From AP-15 sp963762575 (GTDB lineage Bacteria > Pseudomonadota > Alphaproteobacteria > ATCC43930 > CGMCC-115725): a stretch of 64,000 nt of DNA. Position numbers and translations under genes: made by a program. Below are positions 17,788 through 27,100 of this stretch, one piece after another. The DNA lies in contig CAVXLL010000002.1 in the NCBI GenBank assembly GCA_963762575.1, forward strand, positions 186,001-250,000. The letters are read 5' to 3'. The notes beneath the pieces are model-generated. The model made no database searches, was not told where the DNA came from, and was given only the letters and a program-made list of their open reading frames with translations. The stretch's first letter is position 1. Every line of letters begins with the position of its first letter.

Positions 17788-18417
17788 TCATTCTGATTCG
17801 TCGATCACCACCTTCGCCGCTTTGAGATCGGCCGTCTCGAATCCTTCATGGAACTGGTCAAGAACCGGCGCGAGAAGGTTACGCGCCTCTCTCTTTCGGC
17901 CTTGGTCGGACCGGAGCCGAGCGAAGCTAGTGGCGGCGCGCAACTCCCAGGACAGGGCACCCTGCCGCCGCGACCAGTCGAGCGCTTGCCGGAAATGATC
18001 CTCGGCCGCCGCCGCGGCTCCGCGCGCACCCTGCAACAGAAAAAGCTCGCCCTTGACGCGCAGCAACTCGGCAAAAACGAAACGGCCCTCAGTCTGCTCG
18101 CACGCGGCGATCGCCTCCTCGACAACGGCCAGCCCATCGGCAATATCCCCGGCGCGGCCTAAGGCTTCAGCCGTCTCAGTCAGAAATATGAGGGACCGCT
18201 CGGCAAAGCGCTCTTTCCCAAATTCGTCACGGTCGGCACGCAGTAGCCCTAGGCCGGCGATGGCTTCGCCCCGCTTGATGACGAGCACTCCCCGGTGACT
18301 GCGGGCTAAGGAGTGCCAGATCATCAGCCCATGCCGTGTCGAGTGGTCGAGCAGCATTCCCGCGTAATGTTCCGCCGCGACCAGATCGCCGATCCAAAAC
18401 GCGATCGGGCATGCCGC
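17788..18417 (-). pseudogene. C-terminal part of the AfsR/LuxR-like regulator, beyond an amber codon
   Basis: In frame with the upstream regulator, separated only by TAG at 18418-18420. It continues with AACPIAFWIGDLVAAEHYAG, then TPR-like helices (RSLIFLTETAEALGRAGD, ELLRVKGELFLLQGA, AEDHFRQALDWSRRQGAL, TSFARLRSDQGR) up to a typical family terminus FETADLKAAK. Family members have Gln at the stop position, so CAG to TAG is the likely change. Internal initiation at 18357 would give a 189-residue TPR piece, but no good ribosome-binding sequence is evident. Confidence 0.75.
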
Positions 18418-20664
18418 CTAAGCTAGGGCGTAACACAGTGAGATTGCATGATTGGCCGCCCGAGCGTCCTCAACGCTGCTTTCCGCTGTGCGCATCGCCT
18501 GCTCTGGAAATCCCTGCAGCCACAGAATTCGCCCGAGGAAGACGCGAGCCGCTATCCGTTGGTCGACCTGAAAACGAATGATGTGCGACCGACGGTTGGG
18601 GGCGAGGCCATCTGCGAGCGCGCGCTCGATATGGCGCCTCGCACTCCGTTGGTCGCCGAAGTAATGCTGTGAGACGGCGATCATCCGCTCGCCGATCAGC
18701 CGATCGTTGGGGTCGGATCGTTTCGTAGCCAAAGAATGAAACTTTTCCGCTACCTCCAAAGCGACCCGATATCGATTGCTAGCCACGTGAAAGAATTGCA
18801 GGCCTCGGAGCGCGCGCAACTGGTACTCGGCATCGTCGAGGCTCTCCGCAAGCTCGAGGGCCTTTGTCCAGGCCGCGCCGATCTCGGCAGCGTCAGCTTT
18901 GATGTATGTCAATGAGCCTGCTAGGGCCGCGTGGAGCTTCATCTCACGGCGCGGGTCCGGGCTCGTTCCCGCCTCCATAGCAGCGAGCGCCCGCTCGACA
19001 CGACCGCCGCACTCTTCCATCAGTGACAAATGCATCCAAAGCGGCACTGCCGCGGCGGTCAAAGCCACGCCGACTGACAGATCGCCGCCCGGCAAAAAGG
19101 CCCAGTCGAGCGCCGCGCGCAAATTATCCAGATGCCACCCGTAATCGGCCAGCCATTCGGCGGTTGGCCGCGTTTCCCATTCGGTTTCGGCCCGCTCGAA
19201 AAGGTCTCGGTAAAATTCGGCGTGGCGACGCGCGACCGCGTCCAACTCGTCGTTTTGGGCAAGTTTTTCGAGCGCGTAGGCCCGCGTCGTCTCGAGAAGC
19301 CGATAGCGCGTCAAACTTCCACCGATATCCGCCACGACAAGCGATTTTGCGACCAAATTCGCAAGATGGTGGACGACATCAGCAGCGGCGATATCGGTGT
19401 CCGTTACCACGGCGCCCGCCGCCGTCAGAGCAAACCCGCCGGCAAAGATCGCCAATCGGCGCAAGGCGACGCGCTCGGGCTCGGGGAGCAGCTCGTAGCT
19501 CCAGTCGAGCGTTGCCCGCAACGTCTGGTGGCGCGGCAGCGCCGTCCGATGGCCGCTGGTGAGCAGGTGAAACCGATCATCCAGCCAGGCCGCGATCTCT
19601 GCTATCCCGAGCGCATCGCTACGGGCCGCTGCCAGCTCGATCGCCAGAGGGATGCCGTCCAGACGCCGGCAAATTGCCGCCGCCGCGGCCGCGCTAGGCC
19701 CGTCCGGGCAGAAGTGCGGATCCGTCGCGCGGGCGCGTGCAATGAACAGTCGCACCGCACCGTGGCGCAGCATCTCGTCGAGATCCTCAATTCCCTGCGC
19801 CGGCACTGCGAGGGGCGGTACCCGGTAGAGGCATTCGCCCTCCGCCCGCAGCGGCTCGCGGCTGGTGGCCAGCACCCGCATTGTCGAGTTACAACGCAAC
19901 AGCGTCTCTGCGATTTCGGTCGCCGCCGCGACCAAGTGCTCGCAATTGTCGAGCACGAGTAGCAGCCGCTTCGCGCCGAGCATGTTCGCGATACGCTCGG
20001 GAGAGATCGCACCTCCGGTAAGCTCGAGCCCGAGTGCGGTGGCAACGGCGACCGGGACGAGAGCGGGATCGGCTAGTGGTGCCAGCTCGGTGACCCACAC
20101 CTCGTCGGCAAATTCCGGCAGCAGCTGGCGCGCGACTTGGAGGCCGAGGCGCGTCTTGCCGATCCCTCCCTCACCGGTCAGCGTAACCAGCCGATGGGTC
20201 GTCACGAGGTCAGTCACCTCGGACAGCGCGGCCTCTCGGCCGATCAGTTCGGATATGCTCTCGGAGAGGTTGGTCATAGGGCGGGGCGGGGCGGGAACGG
20301 CCAAGGACGCAGGGACCTGTCGCGCACCCACGCCTGCCTCGAGCTCGCGGATCTCGCCGGCGAATTGGTAGCCGCGCCCGGGAACCGTCTGGATCAGCTC
20401 GCGGTCCGCCCCGAAAGCCCTGCGCAGCGCCCAAATCTCGTTCTGCAGCCGGTTTTCCTCGACGATTCGGCCCGGCCAGATCCGGCTCAACAGCTCGTCC
20501 TTGCCGACCACAGCTCCTGGCGACTCGATCAGCGCCAACAGCAGGTCGAGAGCGCGTCCGCCGAGCCTTACCGGCCGGCCTTCGGCGAGCAATTGGCGGC
20601 GATGCGGCAAGATGCTGAAGTGGCCAAATTCGATGATCGCCGGCGGATCAGACAGGCGAACCAT
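18418..20664 (-). CDS. Winged-helix STAND ATPase regulator, prematurely terminated
   Basis: 748 residues from the ATG at 20664, chosen because the OmpR-like winged helix begins right after it; earlier in-frame starts add unrelated residues. The DNA-binding domain covers about 10-105 (LGGRALDLLLALIESPG, WPGRIVEENRLQNEIWALRR, VPGRGYQF). The ATPase domain has Walker A GEGGIGKT at 164-171 and Walker B RLLLVLDNCEHL, followed by TPR-type helices. The frame stops at an amber codon, and about 209 codons of the expected C-terminus follow in frame. Such regulators activate transcription when a ligand binds the C-terminal part, so the truncated protein may be inactive or constitutive. It is divergent from two unknown genes at 20943. 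Confidence 0.8.
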   Translation of the reverse strand: MVRLSDPPAIIEFGHFSILPHRRQLLAEGRPVRLGGRALDLLLALIESPGAVVGKDELLSRIWPGRIVEENRLQNEIWALRRAFGADRELIQTVPGRGYQFAGEIRELEAGVGARQVPASLAVPAPPRPMTNLSESISELIGREAALSEVTDLVTTHRLVTLTGEGGIGKTRLGLQVARQLLPEFADEVWVTELAPLADPALVPVAVATALGLELTGGAISPERIANMLGAKRLLLVLDNCEHLVAAATEIAETLLRCNSTMRVLATSREPLRAEGECLYRVPPLAVPAQGIEDLDEMLRHGAVRLFIARARATDPHFCPDGPSAAAAAAICRRLDGIPLAIELAAARSDALGIAEIAAWLDDRFHLLTSGHRTALPRHQTLRATLDWSYELLPEPERVALRRLAIFAGGFALTAAGAVVTDTDIAAADVVHHLANLVAKSLVVADIGGSLTRYRLLETTRAYALEKLAQNDELDAVARRHAEFYRDLFERAETEWETRPTAEWLADYGWHLDNLRAALDWAFLPGGDLSVGVALTAAAVPLWMHLSLMEECGGRVERALAAMEAGTSPDPRREMKLHAALAGSLTYIKADAAEIGAAWTKALELAESLDDAEYQLRALRGLQFFHVASNRYRVALEVAEKFHSLATKRSDPNDRLIGERMIAVSQHYFGDQRSARRHIERALADGLAPNRRSHIIRFQVDQRIAARVFLGRILWLQGFPEQAMRTAESSVEDARAANHAISLCYALA

Positions 20665-20834
20665 GACCAGCCATCGTAAACCATGTTGCCGGAGCAAATC
20701 ATGCACTTTCGCAGGTCGAAGGCGCGGCCCCACAGCCTTATAGACCGGCCGTCGGCAACGATCCCGAAACGGGCGAACTACACCATCGCCGGCGGGATCG
20801 GGGAAGCGAAATACAGGCGATGATTGCAATCTAT

Positions 20835-20860
20835 ATTTTCGAAGAAAATCACAGATTTTC
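20835..20860. promoter_or_regulatory. AT-rich overlapping dyads between the regulator and the unknown genes
   Basis: Two nested inverted repeats: ATTTTC-GAA-GAAAAT (20835-20849) and GAAAATC-ACA-GATTTTC (20844-20860). They lie in a conspicuously AT-rich stretch of otherwise GC-rich DNA, in the divergent intergenic region. This looks like an operator, possibly for the adjacent winged-helix regulator; that is inference. Confidence 0.4.
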
Positions 20861-20942
20861 GAATTAGATCCCGCATCCGGGGCCGCATAGCTTTGTCGAT
20901 GCGGCCAATCCTGGCCGCAAGCAGCCGCGGGAGCAAAGAGGC

Positions 20943-21332
20943 ATGCTAGCGTTCGTCCAACCTACCATCTGGAATCTCTCCAACACTGCAAAAGGCCTAC
21001 AGGTAAGCTATTCTGTGGCCGGACCTGACCTCCATTATCATCAAGGTGCTGTCGTCAAAGTCTTCACTGGGAACCAAATCCGTGTGGCAGAAGTGCCTGA
21101 CCTCGGAACATTGGTAAGCGTGATGATCAATATGACCGTCGACAGCGGCTCGACTACGTTCACGTTGCTTCTCCCGATCGTTAACCTACCTGCACCGCCG
21201 GCTTTACCGGCAGCCGTACCCGTAACCACGGACGGGATTACGACACTCCACCGGTTTTCCACGGTACTGGCGTTGCAACCTGGGCAACAGGAAACCTACA
21301 CGGTGACCCCGCTTCAGGGCACAGCCAGCTGA
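20943..21332 (+). CDS. Protein of unknown function, beta-rich
   Basis: 129 residues, ATG preceded by AAAGAGG. No signal peptide, Cys or recognised domain. The composition is dominated by beta-branched and small residues with alternating patterns (VVKVFTGNQIRVAEV, VSVMINMTVDSGSTTFTLLL), suggesting a beta-sandwich. A Pro/Ala-rich loop (PAPPALPAAVPV) separates two halves. Codon use is visibly less GC-rich than in the neighbours. It lies 134 bp upstream of another unknown gene on the same strand, both within the repeat-bounded block. Confidence 0.6.
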   Translation: MLAFVQPTIWNLSNTAKGLQVSYSVAGPDLHYHQGAVVKVFTGNQIRVAEVPDLGTLVSVMINMTVDSGSTTFTLLLPIVNLPAPPALPAAVPVTTDGITTLHRFSTVLALQPGQQETYTVTPLQGTAS

Positions 21333-21466
21333 ACGGCGAGGGTTATTCGGCTTGAACGCTTTCAATCCCACAAACTAGTACGACGATACAAGTGGGGCGT
21401 CGGACCTCATAGCAGAAATACGGGGCAGCCGGCGCCATGATCAAGGCCCAATCAAAGGAGATGAAA

Positions 21467-22261
21467 ATGACAAACACACCCGGCGCACCCTCAGTTACGA
21501 CTCAGGTTCCCTTCCAACCGAAACCCGCGCCCGTACCTATGCCAGGAAGCACCGGTACTGCCGCCGCCCCCAAAATAACCATAAACAACACTGATAAACG
21601 CCAGATCGATAATCTCCGGCTCTCAGCAAACTTCCTGGTAAATGGTCAACCATATTATGATTACGAAGACCACGGAACCTTCAACCAAGTCGGCGTAGAT
21701 GGCCTGAGCGGCGAGAATGGTAAATGGAACGGAAGCCAGTGGGTTGGTAATTTCCTCCACACCGAAAGTAGTCAATCTACTCAGGCGTTCTTACAAACGT
21801 TAAATCAGGCGCTGACTCAGGTTAGCGTTCAGACCGGAGGCAATGAGGATAACTGGACCGATACAGGCAACGGCCCTATATTACCAAATATAACGATCGT
21901 GAATGAAGACGGGCGTGGTATCACGGGACTGCGCGTAACCGCTGATTTCACGATCAACGGACAACCATACACTGACTACGAGGACATCGGAAACTTTGAC
22001 CGGCACTATTTTCTGGAGTTGAACGGGGAGAATGGCAGCTGGAACGGTAGCAAGTGGGTGGGGAATTTCCTTGCTACCAAAGGGTCCGGCTTCGATACCC
22101 AAATAGACCCGGGCCTCCTAACGTTCCTCAATATCCTGGTTATTATCTGCCTGGCGGGCAGCACTGCCGCCGCTGTAGCCGGTGCAGCCGCTCAGATTAA
22201 GCATGGCGGTGAGGGAGATTCTCCAGGATCGGGAGGTTTTAAACTCAGCCAGGTCTGGTAA
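21467..22261 (+). CDS. Tandem-domain protein of unknown function with C-terminal membrane helix
   Basis: 264 residues from the ATG at 21467, which has an ideal AAGGAG six bases upstream. Residues 1-36 are Pro/Thr-rich and disordered. Two copies of a domain of about 61 residues follow, at 37-97 and 142-202, 105 residues apart. Each has I-T-I-x-N, NL/GLR-x-(S/T)A-(D/N)F, NGQPY-x-DYED, G-F and GENG-x-WNGS-x-WVGNFL. The linker is Gln/Asn/Thr-rich. A hydrophobic segment at about 219-243 (LNILVIICLAGSTAAAVAGA) and a short charged tail complete it. No known family comes to mind. The likely arrangement is a membrane-anchored repeat protein. GC content looks lower than in the surrounding genes, suggesting transfer. 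Confidence 0.7.
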   Translation: MTNTPGAPSVTTQVPFQPKPAPVPMPGSTGTAAAPKITINNTDKRQIDNLRLSANFLVNGQPYYDYEDHGTFNQVGVDGLSGENGKWNGSQWVGNFLHTESSQSTQAFLQTLNQALTQVSVQTGGNEDNWTDTGNGPILPNITIVNEDGRGITGLRVTADFTINGQPYTDYEDIGNFDRHYFLELNGENGSWNGSKWVGNFLATKGSGFDTQIDPGLLTFLNILVIICLAGSTAAAVAGAAAQIKHGGEGDSPGSGGFKLSQVW

Positions 22262-22278
22262 AGGGCGTGATGCCCGCA

Positions 22279-22306
22279 CTGGTGCAAGCGTTGGTGCTTG
22301 CACCAG
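22279..22306 (+). terminator. Stem-loop after the tandem-domain gene
   Basis: Perfect 11-bp stem CTGGTGCAAGC / GCTTGCACCAG with a 6-nt loop, 17 bp after the stop codon, with no T tract. A second inverted repeat, CATGCCCGC (22347-22355) and GCGGGCATG (22374-22382), lies just before the TPP-enzyme start. The first probably ends the upstream transcript; the second may be regulatory. Confidence 0.55.
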
Positions 22307-22416
22307 TCCCGGACCTCGACGTTGCCGGCCTCGTCAGCCCGCCCGTCATGCCCGCTTGCGGTGGGGCCGGGCGGCGGGCATGCTTGTTCGAAATGCGCAG
22401 CCTTTGGAGACGAGCT

Positions 22417-22448
22417 TTATGAACGGCGCGGAAAGCCTGGTGCGCACC
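22417..22448. repeat. 32-bp direct repeat, right copy
   Basis: Perfect copy of 17740-17771, here forming the start codon region of the TPP enzyme. The two copies bracket about 4.65 kb containing the STAND regulator and the two unknown genes. Confidence 0.85.
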
Positions 22449-23963
22449 TTGGTCGGCGGCGGCGTCAATGTCTGCTTTGCCAATCCCGGGACCTCGGAGA
22501 TGCATTTTGTCGCAGCTCTCGACCGGGTGGACGGGATGCGCTGTGTCTTGGGCCTTTTTGAAGGCGTCGTCACCGGCGCCGCCGACGGTTACGCCCGCAT
22601 GACCGGAAACCCGGCGGCGACGCTGTTGCATCTGGGGCCCGGCATGGCCAACGGGCTCGCCAACATCCACAACGCCAACAAGGCCATGACGCCGATGGTC
22701 AACATCGTCGGTGACCACGCAACCTACCATCGCCGCTACGACGCGCCGCTGACCACCGACATCGAAACCGCCGCAAAGCCGTTCTCGCGCTGGGTAAAGA
22801 CCTCGCCCGATGCGCACTCGGTCGCAGCCGACGGCGCTGCGGCGATCGCCGCGGCGCGCACGCCGCCGGGCCAGATCGCAATGCTGATCCTGCCGGCCGA
22901 CACGGCGTGGAACGAGGGCTCGGGCCCGGTCGAGGTGCCGCCCGCCGCACCACCGGCGCCGGTATCGCCGGAGGCGGTCGCCGAGGCGGCGCGGGCATTG
23001 CGCTCGGGCGAGCCGTGCCTCTTGCTCGTGACGGGCCGCGCCTTGCGCCAGGAGGGGCTCGATCTCGCCGGCCGCATCGCAACAAAAACCGGAGCGAAAT
23101 TGATCGCGCAGGGTTCCAATGCCCGCACCCAGCGCGGGCGCGGCCGGGTTTTCGTCGAACGAGTGCCCTACGTCGTCGACCAGGCCGTCAAGGTTCTGGC
23201 CGGGCTCAAGCACATCATCCTGGTCGGGTCCAAAATGCCGGTGGCGTTCTTCGCCTATCCCGACAAGCCGAGCCTACTGTCACCACCGGATGCCGTGGGT
23301 CACGTCCTCGCGCGGCCGGAGGAGGATCTGATCGGTGCGCTCGCCGCTTTGGCCGACGAGCTCAGGGCACATTCGACTCCCGCGCCGGTGACCAACGATC
23401 CGCCACCCGCGCCGGCAACCGGAGTGATCAATTCGGAGGCGATCGGCAGGTCGCTGGCGGCGCTGCTTCCCGAGAATGCTATCGTCGTCGACGAAGCGGT
23501 CACCACCGGCCGCGGCTTTTTCCCGCCGACCCGTTCCGCGCAGCCGCATGACTGGCTGTCGAACATGGGCGGGTCGATCGGCATGGGCATGCCAGTGGCG
23601 ACCGGCGCTGCGGTGGCGTGCCCGGATCGCAAGGTGATCTGCCTCGAAGGCGACGGCAGCGGCATGTACACCTTGCAGGCGCTGTGGACGCAGGCGCGCG
23701 AGGGGCTCGATGTCACGACGTTGCTGTTCTCGAACCGCAGCTACGCGATCCTGCGCGGCGAGCTCGCCAATGTCGGCGCCGGCAATCCCGGCCGCAAGGC
23801 GCTCGATATGCTCGATCTCGGCCACCCCGATCTCGACTGGGTCGGTCTCGCGCGCTCGATGGGCCTGCCGGGCGCGCGGGTCACGACAATGGACGGGTTC
23901 AACGACTGCCTCGCCGAAGGGATCGCGACGCCAGGCCCCTTTTTGATCGAGGTAGTGCTCTAG
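22419..23963 (+). CDS. Thiamine-diphosphate enzyme, acetolactate synthase large subunit-like
   Basis: 514 residues from the ATG at 22419; the in-frame extension upstream is non-coding in character. It has the three-domain layout of the POX/AHAS family. The N-terminal Pyr domain has FANPGTSEMHF, LGLFEGVVTGAADGYARM (catalytic Glu) and LLHLGPGMANGLANIHNA. The central domain is Rossmann-like. The C-terminal PP domain has the ThDP motif GDGSGMYTLQALWTQ from about residue 411, ending in N-R-S-Y. It is about 50 residues shorter than true IlvB. Members of this group decarboxylate or carboligate 2-oxo acids; benzoylformate decarboxylase-like activity would fit the aromatic genes nearby, but this is inference. 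Confidence 0.85.
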   Translation: MNGAESLVRTLVGGGVNVCFANPGTSEMHFVAALDRVDGMRCVLGLFEGVVTGAADGYARMTGNPAATLLHLGPGMANGLANIHNANKAMTPMVNIVGDHATYHRRYDAPLTTDIETAAKPFSRWVKTSPDAHSVAADGAAAIAAARTPPGQIAMLILPADTAWNEGSGPVEVPPAAPPAPVSPEAVAEAARALRSGEPCLLLVTGRALRQEGLDLAGRIATKTGAKLIAQGSNARTQRGRGRVFVERVPYVVDQAVKVLAGLKHIILVGSKMPVAFFAYPDKPSLLSPPDAVGHVLARPEEDLIGALAALADELRAHSTPAPVTNDPPPAPATGVINSEAIGRSLAALLPENAIVVDEAVTTGRGFFPPTRSAQPHDWLSNMGGSIGMGMPVATGAAVACPDRKVICLEGDGSGMYTLQALWTQAREGLDVTTLLFSNRSYAILRGELANVGAGNPGRKALDMLDLGHPDLDWVGLARSMGLPGARVTTMDGFNDCLAEGIATPGPFLIEVVL

Positions 23964-24114
23964 CAACGGCTTTGCCCTCAACCGCCCCGCCGCGCGACAC
24001 ATTTTCGCGCTATGGCCGCTGCCCGCCGGGATGGAACTTCGCGCAAGGGGTGGCCATTACTAGGTCAGGGTGGAGGGGGAGCGGGGGCAATCTGGACAAC
24101 TCAGGTCTATCGCT

Positions 24115-27100
24115 ATGAGCGAAGGGCTCCGTATTTACAATCTGTTTCCGACTTTGGCCGGCACGACCCAGAAATGGGCGGCGCATTTGCCGCGGATCGC
24201 GGCAATGGGGTTCAATGCCGTCTATGTGAACCCGTTTCATTACCCGGGTTTTTCCGGGAGCCTCTACGCGGTCAAGGATTATTACCGGCTAAACCCCCGC
24301 TTTCGCGGCGGCGAGCCCGGTGCCGACGACCGTTTGTTATGCGCCTTTACCGAGGCGGCACGGGGGTGCGGGCTGCGCCTCATCATGGATCTGGTCGTCA
24401 ACCACACTTCAAAGGACAGTGAGCTCGTCGCCAGCAATCCCGACTGGTTCACTCGTGATGCGCGTGGCAACGTCGTCTCGCCCTTCGCGACCGATCCTGC
24501 CGACCCCACCCAAAAAACGGTTTGGGGCGATCTCGCAGAACTCGATTATCGGCCGCCGCAGCAGAGTCAGATCCTTGGCTATTTCCAACAGCTGGTGCGT
24601 CATTACATCGGCTTGGGCTTTGGCGGCTTTCGTTGCGACGCGGCCTATAAGGTGCCCGCCGAGGTCTGGCGCGGCCTGATCAGCGATGCCAAAGGGACCG
24701 ATGCCGACGTGGTATTCTGCGCCGAAAACCTCGGGGCGCCGAAAGAAGCGGTCCTCGCTCTGGGCGGCACCGGTTTCGATTATCTCTTCAACAGCGTCAA
24801 GTGGTGGGACTTCGAAAGCCCTTGGCTGCTGGAACAGTACGAAGATTTTCGCCATATCGCACCGTCGATCGGCTTTCCGGAGAGCCATGATACCGACCGG
24901 CTGGTCAATGAGCTCGGCGCTTCCGGAATTCCGGAATCCCAGATCGAGCCGCGCTACCGGCAGGCTTACGCCTTTGCCGCGGCCTACTCGACCGGCGTGA
25001 TGATGCCGATGGGTTTCGAATACGGCTGGGCGCGGCGGCTCGATGTCGTGGCCAACCCGGACGAGAATCCGGAGCCCGAGCGATTTGATCTCAGCCAGTT
25101 TGTGGCCGAGGTCAATGCGATGAAAAAATCAATTCCGGCCCTGAACGAAGAGGGTCCGCTGCGCCGGCTGAGCAACCAAGCCGACCCGCTGGTCGTGCTG
25201 GAGCGGCGGACCGAAAGCGGCGACGACCGCGCTTTCATTCTAGTCAACACGCAAGAGCAACAGACCAGTCAAATCGAAATCGAAGGCTCGTCTGTCGCGG
25301 TAGCGCCGTTTGAGGTGCGGGTTTTGCGGGCGAGTTCGATCCAGTCCGAGCGTCCGGTCCCGCAACATCCGCAGTGGAAACCGGAGAACCGGATACAAAT
25401 CGAAGAAGTGTATCCCGAGCTCGATGGCGGACGTTATCCCGTCAAGCGCATCGTAGGCGAGCTGTTCGAAGTGTGGGCCGACCTGTTTCGCGACGGGCAT
25501 GACAAGCTGCGCGCCATCGTAAAATACCGGCGCGAAGACGAGGCGTGGCGCGAAGCACCGTTCGTCTTTTACGACAACGATCGCTGGGTCGGCCGCTTTC
25601 AACTCGATGCGGTCGGCCGATGGCGATACACGATCGAGGCCTGGACCGATCATTTCGAAAGCTGGCGCGACGAGGTCGAAAAGAAGCTGGCGGCAGGCCA
25701 GAATATCGATCTCGAACTCGTCGAGGGGCGAGAGCTCGTCGAGGCCGCGTTGCCGCAGGCGCGCAGCGGTGATGGGGCGTATATCCGGAAGATGTTGTGC
25801 GATTTCGAGCTTCGTGACAGCGCCGGCCGCGCCGAACTGCTTCTCTCCTCCCAAGTTCGCGACGCAATGGCGCGCTGTCCGATGCGCAGTGATGCAGTGC
25901 AATATCGGCGTGAACTGGAGGTGGTCGTCGACCGCAAGGCGGCGAGCTTTGCCGCATGGTATGAAATGTTCCCGCGCAGCCAAGGGGTAGAACCCGGCAA
26001 AGGCGCCACGTTTGATGATTGTATCGCGCGCCTCCCTGAAATCGCGCGGCTCGGTTTCGACGTCGTCTATCTCGTACCGATCCATCCGATCGGCCGCGTC
26101 AACCGTAAAGGTAGAGACAACAGCATCACTGCGGAGCCGGGTGATCCAGGTAGCCCTTATGCCATCGGTTCGGAAGAAGGCGGTCACCGGGCAGTCGACC
26201 CCGAGCTGGGCACACTTGCCGACTTCCGCCGATTCGTCCGTGCCGCCGCGACGCTCGGGATGGAGGTGGCGCTCGATTTCGCGATCCAAACCGCGCCCGA
26301 CCATCCATGGGTGCGCGAGCATCCGGAGTGGTTTCATTTTCGGCCCGACGGGACGATCAAGTACGCCGAGAATCCTCCCAAGAAGTACGAAGACATCGTC
26401 AATGTCGATTTCGACAACCCCGACCGCGAAGGATTGTGGACCGAATTGCGCGACACGATCCTGTGCTGGGTCGGCGAAGGCGTGCGCACATTTCGCGTCG
26501 ACAACCCCCACACCAAGCCGTTGCCCTTCTGGGAGTGGCTGATCCGCGAGGTCAAGGCGCGCTGCCCGGAAGCGATTTTCCTGTCCGAGGCGTTCACCCG
26601 CCCTAAGATGATGCGAGCACTGGCGAAGTCCGGCTTCACCCAGTCCTATACTTATTTCACTTGGCGCAATACGAAATCGGAGTTGATCGAGTATTTGACC
26701 GAGCTGATGGCTTATCCTGCCAAGGAATATTTCCGGCCGAATTTCTTCACCAACACGCCGGATATCCTGCCGGTGTTCCTGCAGGAGGGCGGCCGTCAGG
26801 CATTCCGGATCCGTTTGGTACTGGCCGCGACCTTGTCGCCGGTCTACGGCATCTATAACGGCTTTGAGCTGTGCGAGAACACGCCGATTCCAGGGCGCGA
26901 GGAGTATCTCCACTCCGAGAAATACGAATACAAAGTGTGGGATTGGGACCGCTCAGGCAATATCAAGGCCGAGATTGCTGTTCTCAATCACTTCCGACGT
27001 GATAATCCGGCATTGCAGGAGTTTCTCAGCCTGCGCTTTCTAAACTGCAATGACCCGAACATTCTGGCTTATGCGAAGATCTCCTCAGACCGGGCCAACG

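Noticed and set aside
25240..26913. 557-codon open frame on the minus strand opposite glgE
   Set aside because: It lies wholly antisense to a conserved enzyme, is rich in Arg/Asp as expected from GC-rich mirror frames, and has no domain or ribosome-binding site.
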